Assembly (NCBI RefSeq): GCF_009758125.1
Contig: NZ_WRXO01000011.1
Location: 285,512-349,511, forward strand
Source: Chitinophaga oryziterrae
Lineage (GTDB): Bacteria; Bacteroidota; Bacteroidia; Chitinophagales; Chitinophagaceae
Reading direction: 5' to 3'
DNA: 64,000 bases
Shown one piece after another: positions 34,817 through 41,935 of this stretch. A program made the position numbers and the translations under genes. Position 1 is the stretch's first letter; every line of letters starts with the position of its first letter. The notes below the pieces were generated by a model. It ran no database searches and was not told the DNA's origin. It saw only the letters and a list, made by a program, of their open reading frames with translations.

Positions 34817-34847
34817 CAAATCTAGAATAAATATTTTTAATTATCAA
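34817..34847 (-). promoter_or_regulatory. Promoter of the first tRNA-Arg gene
   Basis: On the minus strand TTG (34845-34847) is followed after 20 nt by TAGATTTG (34817-34824), an exact Bacteroidota TTG/TAnnTTTG promoter. The initial transcribed sequence CAGTCC is also seen after the rpmI promoter. Confidence 0.65.
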
Positions 34848-34913
34848 AATCTGACATGTAGATTTAACTATCTATGAAAGGATTTTGCGGCAGGAGGTAG
34901 TTATGCAAATTTA

Positions 34914-34949
34914 AAAAGGGCCTCAAACTTTACAGTTTAAGACCCTTTT
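34914..34949 (-). terminator. Intrinsic terminator of the second tRNA-Arg gene
   Basis: A 15-bp stem with a 6-nt loop, followed by UUUUU on the minus-strand transcript. Two positions pair as G-U on the minus strand but would be C-A mismatches on the plus strand. This shows the hairpin serves minus-strand transcription from the tRNA at 34952-35025. Confidence 0.75.
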
Positions 34950-34951
34950 AG

Positions 34952-35025
34952 TGACCTCGTCTGGATTCAAACCAGAAACCTTTTGATTCGTAGTCAAATG
35001 CTCTATTCAGTTGAGCTACGAAGCC
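34952..35025 (-). tRNA. tRNA-Arg (anticodon ACG), second copy
   Basis: A 74-nt cloverleaf very similar to the neighbouring copy. Acceptor arms are GGCTTCG and CGAGGTC. The anticodon arm is TTTGA-CTACGAA-TCAAA with ACG. The T arm is identical to the other copy. The differences are compensatory: one C-G to U-A change in the acceptor stem and one in the anticodon stem keep pairing, so both copies should be functional. It has its own promoter and terminator, and no encoded CCA. Confidence 0.93.
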
Positions 35026-35044
35026 ATTCCCGTGATTGGGATTG

Positions 35045-35074
35045 CAAAAGTATGAAAAAAATCATAATCTCCAA
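35045..35074 (-). promoter_or_regulatory. Promoter of the second tRNA-Arg gene
   Basis: On the minus strand TTG (35072-35074) is followed after 19 nt by TACTTTTG (35045-35052), an exact TAnnTTTG match about 20 nt before the mature tRNA 5' end. Confidence 0.6.
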
Positions 35075-35130
35075 ATATTTTTTAAAAATACCGGCAAAAT
35101 AAAATCCCTATTTTCGCAAAAACGCCACCC

Positions 35131-35604
35131 GTGAAAATTCAACTGTGGAGCATCGGGAAAGATAATGATCCCTACATAAAAGATGGAATTGCCATCTTTC
35201 AGAAACGCCTGCAACATTATGTAGACTTCGACCTGAAATTAATACCTACTGTTAAACAGGCTGCCAGCCTGTCCATACCGGAACTTAAAAAACAGGAAGC
35301 CAGGCTGATCCTGGACATGCTGCAGCCTCAGGACTACCTGGTAGCCCTGGACGAATACGGGAAAATGCTGAATACCATTCAACTGTCGGAATTTATACAG
35401 CAAAGGGCCAATGCTGGTGTCAGACAGGTCATTATATTGATAGGCGGTGCCTTTGGTATTGATAACAGTCTGTTGGATAGAGCCCAGCTTAAATTATCCC
35501 TCTCTCCCCTCACCTTCCCCCATCAACTGGTAAGGCTGATCATGACAGAGCAGTTATACCGGGCCTATACAGTACTCAACAGGGAAAAATATCATCATCA
35601 GTGA
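35131..35604 (+). CDS. rlmH: 23S rRNA (pseudouridine-1915-N3) methyltransferase
   Basis: A 157-residue SPOUT methyltransferase, full length for RlmH. It starts at GTG (35131) with the sequence KIQLWSIGK, and no ATG lies in frame nearby. The knotted SAM site LIGGAFGID is near 103-111. The family's C-terminal signature LYRAYTVLNREKYHHQ is intact. It methylates pseudouridine 1915 in helix 69 of assembled ribosomes. It is divergent from the tRNA-Arg pair and followed by a rhomboid protease gene after 37 bp. Confidence 0.92.
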   Translation: MKIQLWSIGKDNDPYIKDGIAIFQKRLQHYVDFDLKLIPTVKQAASLSIPELKKQEARLILDMLQPQDYLVALDEYGKMLNTIQLSEFIQQRANAGVRQVIILIGGAFGIDNSLLDRAQLKLSLSPLTFPHQLVRLIMTEQLYRAYTVLNREKYHHQ

Positions 35605-35641
35605 AATGAATTACATTTACAATACTAAATAGTAGACTGGA

Positions 35642-36262
35642 ATGGAACACATGACTTTAAGCTTAGCAATCATTATCATCACATGCCTTATATCCATCAC
35701 TACCTTTAACAGGCCGGATAAGATGGATGAATTGAGTATGTGGCCTTACATGGTAAAAGAAAAGAAACAGTTTTACCGCTTTTTTACTTCAGGACTGGTA
35801 CATGCCGATTATATGCATCTCGGCTTCAACATGTTGACCCTCTATTTCTTCGGCCGTTATATCGAATCCGCTTTTCTGCAACTCTTCGATTCGAAGTTAT
35901 ACTACCTCGGGTTTTATCTGCTGGCATTAGTCATATCTGATATCCCAACCTACTTTAAATATAAGAACGATTATAACTATCGTACTATTGGCGCTTCCGG
36001 TGCAGTGTCCGCTGTGGTATTTGCCTTTATCTTATTCAATCCCTGGCAGCGTATCGGTGTTTTCTTTATACCTATGCCTGCTATCGTTTACGGATTCATT
36101 TACCTCGGTTATACTATCTATATGGCCAGACGCGGACAAGGTTCCGGTATCAACCACGATGCACATTTATGGGGCGCCTTGTTTGGGATTACCTTCCCGC
36201 TCATTTTTGAACCAAGAATAGGACCTTACTTCCTGGATCAGCTGTTACATCATTACAGATAA
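35642..36262 (+). CDS. Rhomboid family intramembrane serine protease
   Basis: A 206-residue polytopic membrane protein. The HADYMHLGFNM segment (His54, His59, Asn63) matches the conserved HxxxxHxxxN motif. The catalytic dyad is Ser119 in GASG and His175 in NHDAHLWGALFG. About six hydrophobic helices are visible, the basic bacterial rhomboid fold. It cleaves transmembrane segments of client proteins within the membrane. It follows rlmH on the same strand by 37 bp. The client is unknown. Confidence 0.88.
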   Translation: MEHMTLSLAIIIITCLISITTFNRPDKMDELSMWPYMVKEKKQFYRFFTSGLVHADYMHLGFNMLTLYFFGRYIESAFLQLFDSKLYYLGFYLLALVISDIPTYFKYKNDYNYRTIGASGAVSAVVFAFILFNPWQRIGVFFIPMPAIVYGFIYLGYTIYMARRGQGSGINHDAHLWGALFGITFPLIFEPRIGPYFLDQLLHHYR

Positions 36263-36316
36263 ATGCGGTTTGCTTTTTGTGTGAGTATAATTTTCAAATA
36301 TACTTTCACAGGCAAA

Positions 36317-36472
36317 ATGCGGCACTCCATGAGGTTTAACACAGCTAAAATCTTACAGAAGGCGACAAAGCAAATCCTTGAATTGTGGATGAAGAATCAA
36401 TTAGTGGATTTTTCTCTACGGGAAGATCTTATGTCCAGTGGTATTTCTCCCCGCGAAACCGGCATGTTATGA
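36317..36472 (+). pseudogene. RsbRD-N-like sensor remnant
   Basis: A short frame reads ILQKATKQILELWMKNQL then VDFSLREDLMSSG. This resembles the start of RsbRD N-terminal (RsbT co-antagonist-type) domains, usually ..I..LWMxxQL....LREDLxS.. at the head of Bacteroidota PAS or histidine-kinase sensors. Only about 50 residues remain before a TGA that overlaps a downstream ATG (ATGA at 36469). It is probably a truncated relic of a sensor gene once coupled to the receiver gene that follows. The frame is open from 36263, and a functional small protein cannot be ruled out. Confidence 0.4.
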
Positions 36473-36498
36473 TATTAACAAGAGAGAATTTATCAAAT

Positions 36499-36954
36499 AT
36501 GGATAAGGTAGTGAAGATATTATTAGCTGACGATGATCTGGAAGATCGTTTCATAATGCAGGATGCATTTAACGCCATTAAGTTGCCCAATGTTCCCTTT
36601 TTTGTGGAAGATGGTGAGAAAGTACTGGAACATCTGGCCGCACAAATGCATAGTGATGAAGGAACATTGCCTTCGCTGGTAGTACTGGACCTGAATATGC
36701 CCCGCTTAAGCGGTAGAGAAACTTTAAGAGAATTAAAGAATATAGCTCATTATAAAGATATCCCGGTGATTATCTTTTCATCATCTCTGAATGAAATAGA
36801 AATGCATGAATGCAGACAACTGGGCGCCCTTTCATATATGGTAAAACCATTTACTTATGAAGAATACCTGTTATCTGCACAGCACTTCTATGATTTCTGT
36901 TTATCCAGGCATTCATTTCCCGAATTTAACAGCCTGATGGATAGTTTTAAATAG
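36499..36954 (+). CDS. Single-domain response regulator (CheY-like)
   Basis: About 151 residues, a receiver domain with no output domain. Acidic residues are ADDDLED near the start, the phosphoacceptor is Asp64 in VVLDLNMP, the Ser/Thr switch lies in IIFSSS, and Lys116 in MVKPF. This is the Rcp1-type receiver often encoded beside phytochrome- or PAS-type kinases. An alternative ATG at 36469 would add ten residues and overlap the preceding relic by ATGA. The 3' end overlaps the convergent tilS gene by 8 bp. The partner kinase is not in the window. Confidence 0.85.
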   Translation: MDKVVKILLADDDLEDRFIMQDAFNAIKLPNVPFFVEDGEKVLEHLAAQMHSDEGTLPSLVVLDLNMPRLSGRETLRELKNIAHYKDIPVIIFSSSLNEIEMHECRQLGALSYMVKPFTYEEYLLSAQHFYDFCLSRHSFPEFNSLMDSFK

Positions 36955-38275
36955 CGCTCCATTCAAGCAGTAACATATCCTTTGTAGAATCTGTAATCTT
37001 AAAACGGTCGTCGATACGCATCCCTATTACCCACACTATCCGTTTACCGGATTCAAGTACCCATATCTTTTCCTTCTGCAACAAAGACAGCTTCTGATCT
37101 ATAAAGAATCTGCTCACCTTTTTCTTCTTGCGCATTCCTAACGGATAGAAATAGTCGCCCTGTTTCCATCTTCTCAATAACAACGGATATTGTACAGTAT
37201 GCTTATCCAGACAGGCAATATTGGCAGCTGTAGGAATAACCGTTTTGCTTACTTCTTTTATTTTAAGGTGGCCGTCCGTGGTAACAACATGTGTACGTTC
37301 CTTTTCAATGACGATAAGGGGCGCTTCCTGTTCTGCCAGTGTAGTAATAAGTAGCCATTGCCTGTCGCGTATAATGCGGTGGCTAGCTGTTTCTACCAGA
37401 CGTCCTGAGGTACTGTGCAGTAGTTCCAGTACCTGTGGTAATTGTGCAGAGCTACATCCGAAATCACGGAATATTTCCCAGGCAATGGTATGCAATGGAA
37501 CGGTCTTTTGCAAACGCAGGACTGCTATCATCCAGGTATTTCCCTTTTGTGATAAGAGTCTTTTTTTATGACGGATTACAGACTGGCTATACAGTTCTTC
37601 CGCTTCCCGGAAACGTTCTATACCCGCTGCTATATTATTAACTACTCCTGGATAAGCTTCCTGCATAACAGGGATGATCTGGTGCCGGAAGAAATTACGG
37701 GTGTATTTGATCGTTATATTGGAGCTGTCCTCTACATAGGAGATGTTGTGCTCAGTCGCATAAGCCAGCAAATCCTTTTTCTGTGTAAACAGCAGTGGCC
37801 GCACCAGCGTGGTTTGCCTGGGCAGGATGCCATGTAAACCCGAAATACCGGTACCCTTGCAGATATTCATCAGCACCGTTTCTACATTATCCTGCATATG
37901 ATGTGCGGTAGCAATATACGCGCATCCGGAAGCTTTACGGGTAGTCTCAAGCCACTCGTAGCGTAGTTCCCGGGCAGCCACCTGTATGGACACACGCTTC
38001 TCCGTAGCGTAATCAGCTGTATCAAAGCGGACACTGAAAAATGGCACCCCGAGTGTAGCCGCCAGCGTAGTCACGAACGATTCATCCCGTACAGATTCAT
38101 CCCCGCGCAACTGGAAATTACAGTGGGCAATAGCAAAAGGTAAGCCCGCCTGTTTAAAAAGATGGGCCATTACCACAGAATCAACACCCCCACTGGTGGC
38201 TAATAATATTTTTTGATCAGGAGAGAACAAATTCTCTTTCTGTATGTATGTGGTCAATCCAGTCAGTAAATCCAT
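36947..38275 (-). CDS. tilS: tRNA(Ile)-lysidine synthetase
   Basis: A 442-residue enzyme that converts C34 of tRNA-Ile(CAU) to lysidine, so that it reads AUA. The N-type ATP pyrophosphatase loop SGGVDS is at residues 28-33. GTGISGLHGILPR and the RNxxRHxIIP-type motif (TRNFFRHQIIPVM) follow. The TilS substrate-binding and C-terminal domains (about 230-440) are present. It is essential in most bacteria. A TPR gene lies 9 bp upstream on the same strand. Confidence 0.93.
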   Translation of the reverse strand: MDLLTGLTTYIQKENLFSPDQKILLATSGGVDSVVMAHLFKQAGLPFAIAHCNFQLRGDESVRDESFVTTLAATLGVPFFSVRFDTADYATEKRVSIQVAARELRYEWLETTRKASGCAYIATAHHMQDNVETVLMNICKGTGISGLHGILPRQTTLVRPLLFTQKKDLLAYATEHNISYVEDSSNITIKYTRNFFRHQIIPVMQEAYPGVVNNIAAGIERFREAEELYSQSVIRHKKRLLSQKGNTWMIAVLRLQKTVPLHTIAWEIFRDFGCSSAQLPQVLELLHSTSGRLVETASHRIIRDRQWLLITTLAEQEAPLIVIEKERTHVVTTDGHLKIKEVSKTVIPTAANIACLDKHTVQYPLLLRRWKQGDYFYPLGMRKKKKVSRFFIDQKLSLLQKEKIWVLESGKRIVWVIGMRIDDRFKITDSTKDMLLLEWSAI

Positions 38276-38284
38276 TGTTGCAGA

Positions 38285-38593
38285 TTAAATAAGGTCATCC
38301 AGGGCCGTCTGTAATTCATTGTATGCATGTTTCTCTCCTGCAGCTTTTGCCATTTCCATGCCTTTTTCATAGACCTTGATAGCCTGTGCAGTATCCCCTG
38401 CCCTTTCCAGCAGTTTGCCCAGCTGATAATAAGAACCTACATATCCCGGCTCATGTGCCAGCAGTTCTTCAAATAACTGACGAGCGTCATGATCGTTGTT
38501 CAATTTAATGTATTCCAGCGCCAGCGCATGCTTCAGAAAGCTATCCTCAGGGCTGTCTTTAAGAATTTCCTTTATCCTGGCTATCCTATCCAT
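38285..38593 (-). CDS. Small TPR-repeat protein
   Basis: A 102-residue protein made of two to three tetratricopeptide repeats: LKHALALEYIKLNNDHDARQ, then YVGSYYQLGKLLERAGDTAQ followed by AIKVYEKGMEMA. No signal peptide or other domain is present. It ends 9 bp before tilS on the same strand, so the two are probably co-transcribed, though a functional link is not evident. It is divergent from etfB. It probably acts in protein-protein contacts. Confidence 0.75.
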   Translation of the reverse strand: MDRIARIKEILKDSPEDSFLKHALALEYIKLNNDHDARQLFEELLAHEPGYVGSYYQLGKLLERAGDTAQAIKVYEKGMEMAKAAGEKHAYNELQTALDDLI

Positions 38594-38601
38594 TATTTAA
38601 A

Positions 38602-38609
38602 TATATTTG
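38602..38609 (+). promoter_or_regulatory. Candidate etfBA promoter -7 element
   Basis: TATATTTG, an exact TAnnTTTG match, lies 36 nt upstream of the etfB start in the 52-bp divergent gap. No good -33 TTG is seen, so it is tentative. Confidence 0.4.
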
Positions 38610-38645
38610 CCCATTCCCGTTTTAAATAACTAAACAGTTTAGGCC

Positions 38646-39386
38646 ATGAAGATTTTAGTATGTATCAGTAAAACTCCGGACACAACTGCAAAAATAGCTT
38701 TCACAGACAACAACACGAAATTCAATGAGGCGGGTGTGCAATTCATCATCAACCCCTACGATGAATGGTATGCCCTGGTAAGGGCACTGGAGCTTAAAGA
38801 AACCCTTGGAGCCACGGTACATCTTATTACAGCAGGAGGTGCGGATACTGAACCCATTATCCGTAAGGCGCTTGCATTGGGTGGAGATGAGGCCTTCCGT
38901 ATCAATACGGATAGCCAGGACAGCTACTTTATTGCAGCGCAGATAGCCGCTCACGCTAAGCAACAGGACTACGACCTTATACTCACCGGTAAAGAAACCA
39001 TCGACTATAACGGATCTGCCATTGGTGGTATGGTAGCAGAACTGCTTGATCAGCCATTTATATCGATTGCAGCGAAGCTGGAACTGAATGGTACAGAAGC
39101 AACCGTCAACCGTGAAATAGAAGGTGGTGAAGAAATATTAAAGGTAACACTGCCATTGGTAGTATCCTGCCAGAAAGGAATGGCAGAAGCCCGCATTCCC
39201 AATATGCGCGGAATCATGGCAGCACGTACTAAAACATTGACTGTAGTGGGACCTATAGCCGCAGATACATTGACCGCCATCGCCAGCTTTGAATTACCCG
39301 CCCCTAAAGCAGGTGTGAAAATGATAAGTGCTGATAATGTGGAAGAACTGGTAAAGCTATTGCACGAAGAGGCGAAGGTGTTTTAA
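38646..39386 (+). CDS. etfB: Electron transfer flavoprotein, beta subunit
   Basis: A 246-residue EtfB. It begins MKILVCISKTPDTTAKIAF and contains NPYDEWYALVRALELKE. The LILTGKETIDYNGSAIGGMVAELL segment binds AMP. The RIPNMRGIMAARTK recognition-loop region, which contacts partner dehydrogenases, is present. With EtfA it carries electrons from acyl-CoA dehydrogenases to the quinone pool in beta-oxidation. It lies 30 bp before etfA, forming a standard two-gene operon. Confidence 0.94.
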   Translation: MKILVCISKTPDTTAKIAFTDNNTKFNEAGVQFIINPYDEWYALVRALELKETLGATVHLITAGGADTEPIIRKALALGGDEAFRINTDSQDSYFIAAQIAAHAKQQDYDLILTGKETIDYNGSAIGGMVAELLDQPFISIAAKLELNGTEATVNREIEGGEEILKVTLPLVVSCQKGMAEARIPNMRGIMAARTKTLTVVGPIAADTLTAIASFELPAPKAGVKMISADNVEELVKLLHEEAKVF

Positions 39387-39416
39387 ATTTCTAAGAACTT
39401 AAATATTACACTAAAC

Positions 39417-40385
39417 ATGTCAGTTTTAATATTTGCAGATCAGGCACAAGGTAAAATTAAGAAAGTAGCTTTTGAAGCGATACAATATGGAGCAAAAGTC
39501 GCCGCTCAAACCGGTACTACTGCCACTGCACTGGTGCTTGGAGAGGTAGATGCCGCAGAATTGTCTGCACTTGGCAATTACGGTGTCACTAAAGTATTAC
39601 ATACGGCCGATAGCCGCCTGAATGAAGTGGAAAGTGGCGTATATACAAAGATTATTGCCGCTGCTGCAGAGCAGGAAGGCGCAGACATTATAGTATTCCC
39701 GCATAATTTTGACGGAAGGGCTGTTGCGCCCCGCGTAGCTGCCCGTTTAAAGGCCGGACTGGTATCCGGTGCTATTTCATTACCGGATACTGCTAATGGA
39801 TTTGTGGTGAAGAAAAGTGTGTTCTCCGGTAAGGCATTCGCTAATATCAATATCACTGCGGTGAAAAAGGTAATCGCTGTAATGCCTAATACATTTCCGC
39901 TGGAAAAAACGGATGCCGCTGCAAGCGTAACGGCCTTCTCTCCTGCTATCAATGATGCGGATTTCAAAGTGAAAGTGAGCAGTGTGCAGACAGTTAGCGG
40001 AGATATTCCATTGACAGAAGCAGAGATTGTAGTAAGTGGCGGCCGCGGCCTTAAAGGCCCGGAAAACTGGGGGATGGTAGAGGACCTGGCCAAGGTGCTG
40101 GGTGCTGCAACGGCCTGTTCCCGCCCCGTGGCAGACTCCGGCTGGCGTCCGCATCATGAACACGTAGGTCAGACAGGCTTAACAGTGCGGCCAAACTTAT
40201 ACATAGCTATTGGTATTTCAGGCGCAATACAGCATCTTGCAGGTGTAAATGGTAGTAAGGTGATTGTTGTCATCAATAAAGATCCGGAAGCCCCATTCTT
40301 TAAAGCAGCAGATTATGGTATCGTGGGAGATGCTTTTGAGGTAGTTCCAAAACTGACAGCAGCCATAAAGCAACTCAAAAGCTAA
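39417..40385 (+). CDS. etfA: Electron transfer flavoprotein, alpha subunit
   Basis: A 322-residue EtfA. The N-terminal domain (about 1-185) mirrors EtfB. The C-terminal FAD domain starts at VVSGGRGLKGPENW and contains RPVADSGWRPHHEHVGQTG, then LYIAIGISGAIQHLAG, then INKDPEAPFFKAADYGIVGD. These are the classic FAD-binding motifs. It forms the heterodimer with EtfB encoded just upstream. A weak hairpin follows the stop codon. Confidence 0.95.
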   Translation: MSVLIFADQAQGKIKKVAFEAIQYGAKVAAQTGTTATALVLGEVDAAELSALGNYGVTKVLHTADSRLNEVESGVYTKIIAAAAEQEGADIIVFPHNFDGRAVAPRVAARLKAGLVSGAISLPDTANGFVVKKSVFSGKAFANINITAVKKVIAVMPNTFPLEKTDAAASVTAFSPAINDADFKVKVSSVQTVSGDIPLTEAEIVVSGGRGLKGPENWGMVEDLAKVLGAATACSRPVADSGWRPHHEHVGQTGLTVRPNLYIAIGISGAIQHLAGVNGSKVIVVINKDPEAPFFKAADYGIVGDAFEVVPKLTAAIKQLKS

Positions 40386-40387
40386 GG

Positions 40388-40406
40388 CAAAAGCCTGTTG
40401 CTTTTG
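40388..40406 (+). terminator. Weak hairpin after etfA
   Basis: A 7-bp stem (CAAAAGC with GCTTTTG, 5-nt loop) starts 2 nt after the etfA stop. A short GGTTT follows rather than a long U-tract, so it is only a possible terminator. Confidence 0.35.
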
Positions 40407-40494
40407 GTTTAAAGCATTAAGCTATTTTTAGATAAGGAATATTTTTTCTAACTTCACGTTCTTACAAAATATTCAGCGACAACGCAGGACAGAT

Positions 40495-41097
40495 ATGAGA
40501 AAAATAGAACTGGAAATAGTTGCTCTATCGCACAGCATTACGCAAACGCATTCTTACGCCGTGGTCTTAGGAGAGGTGAATGGATTACGGCGTTTGCCAA
40601 TTGTTATTGGCGGATTTGAAGCGCAGGCTATTGCTGTAGCATTGGAGAAAATGCAACCCAGCCGCCCGCTTACACACGATCTGATGAAGAACTTCATGAA
40701 TGCGTTCACCATTGAACTCCATGAAGTAGTTATCAGTAACCTGCAGGAGGGAATTTTTTATTCTAAATTGATTTGCTACAGTAACGAAGAAACTATAGAG
40801 ATAGACTCGCGTACTTCCGATGCCCTGGCATTGGCAGTACGCTTTGGCTGTCCCATCTTCACGTATGAAAATATACTGAACAGCGCCGGCATCCTGCTGG
40901 ATGACCCTGCCGGTAAAAAAACAGGTGTGAAACCATTAACACCTACTATTTCCGAGCATGAAAAGGGAGTTGAAGATGATTTGAAAGTACTGAACGTAGA
41001 TGAATTGACCCAACTGTTACAGGAAGTGCTGGAACAGGAAGATTATATTCGTGCTATTGCTATCCGCGACGAAATCAACAGCCGGAAAAGCAGGTAA
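40495..41097 (+). CDS. Bifunctional nuclease (BFN/DUF151) family protein with UVR motif
   Basis: A 200-residue protein. The BFN domain (about 1-135) includes LPIVIGGFEAQAIAVALEKM, then RPLTHDLMKNFMNAF and SRTSDALALAVRFGCPI, the family's diagnostic blocks. The last 35 residues (ELTQLLQEVLEQEDYIRAIAIRDEI) form a UvrB/UvrC-type helical motif, an arrangement usual in Bacteroidota. Plant and bacterial homologues have RNase and DNase activity, but the physiological role here is unknown. It lies 5 bp before ispE. Confidence 0.85.
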   Translation: MRKIELEIVALSHSITQTHSYAVVLGEVNGLRRLPIVIGGFEAQAIAVALEKMQPSRPLTHDLMKNFMNAFTIELHEVVISNLQEGIFYSKLICYSNEETIEIDSRTSDALALAVRFGCPIFTYENILNSAGILLDDPAGKKTGVKPLTPTISEHEKGVEDDLKVLNVDELTQLLQEVLEQEDYIRAIAIRDEINSRKSR

Positions 41098-41102
41098 CTC
41101 CC

Positions 41103-41909
41103 ATGATCGTTTTTCCCAATTGTAAAATAAACCTGGGCCTGCACGTCATACGTAAACGCCCCGATGGATTTCACGACCTGGAAACCGTGTTTTACCCGTT
41201 ACCACTGACAGATGCACTGGAAGTGATTACACCGGGGACACTCACATTTACAGGTAGTGGTATTCCCGTGCCCGGGAATACTGAAGACAATCTCTGTCTG
41301 AAAGCCTGGCATTTATTAAAACAAGACTTCCCCTCCTTACCGGAAGTCAATATTCACCTGCACAAACATATTCCAATAGGTGCCGGACTAGGTGGAGGCT
41401 CAGCAGATGCCGCCTTTATGTTGCAATTGCTGAATGATCGTTTTGAACTTTCTCTAACAGAAGGGCAACTGATAGCCTATGCAGCTAAACTGGGCAGCGA
41501 CTGTGCTTTCTTTATTCCCAATAAACCCTGCTATGCTACTGGCCGTGGCGAAATCCTGGAACCTGTTTCGCTGAACCTGGACAACTGGTCATTGGTATTG
41601 GTATACCCGGGTATTCATGTAAATACAGGATGGGCATTCGGTCGCATCACGCCGAAAATACCGGCACAATCATTACGCGATACTATATTAACGCCTGTTG
41701 AAAGCTGGAAAGAGACCATCAGCAATGATTTTGAAGCCCCCGTTTTCAGTGCGCATCCGGAATTGGGACAGATCAAGGAAGAGTTATACGCTTATGGTGC
41801 TGTATACGCTACTATGAGCGGTAGCGGATCTGCGATGGTGGGTATTTTCCCTAAAAACAAGATAGCCGGTATTACATTCAACACCGGCCACAAAGTATTT
41901 ATTCTCTGA
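41103..41909 (+). CDS. ispE: 4-diphosphocytidyl-2-C-methyl-D-erythritol kinase
   Basis: A 268-residue GHMP kinase of the MEP isoprenoid pathway. Motif 1 is FPNCKINLGLHVIRKRPDGFH near the N terminus. The ATP loop PIGAGLGGGSADAAF is at about 91-105. Catalytic Asp133 lies in LGSDCAFF, and the C-terminal ATMSGSGSAMVGIF motif is intact. It phosphorylates CDP-ME at the 2-OH position. It is 5 bp downstream of the BFN gene and converges on the GH106 gene 26 bp away. Confidence 0.94.
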   Translation: MIVFPNCKINLGLHVIRKRPDGFHDLETVFYPLPLTDALEVITPGTLTFTGSGIPVPGNTEDNLCLKAWHLLKQDFPSLPEVNIHLHKHIPIGAGLGGGSADAAFMLQLLNDRFELSLTEGQLIAYAAKLGSDCAFFIPNKPCYATGRGEILEPVSLNLDNWSLVLVYPGIHVNTGWAFGRITPKIPAQSLRDTILTPVESWKETISNDFEAPVFSAHPELGQIKEELYAYGAVYATMSGSGSAMVGIFPKNKIAGITFNTGHKVFIL

Positions 41910-41935
41910 GTTAGATGGCTTCTCTCCAATACACT

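Noticed and set aside
34723..35025. The tRNA-Arg pair as attachment sites of an integrated element
   Set aside because: The two similar sequences are both complete tRNA genes with promoters, and no integrase or partial tRNA repeat was found at the far side of the patch.
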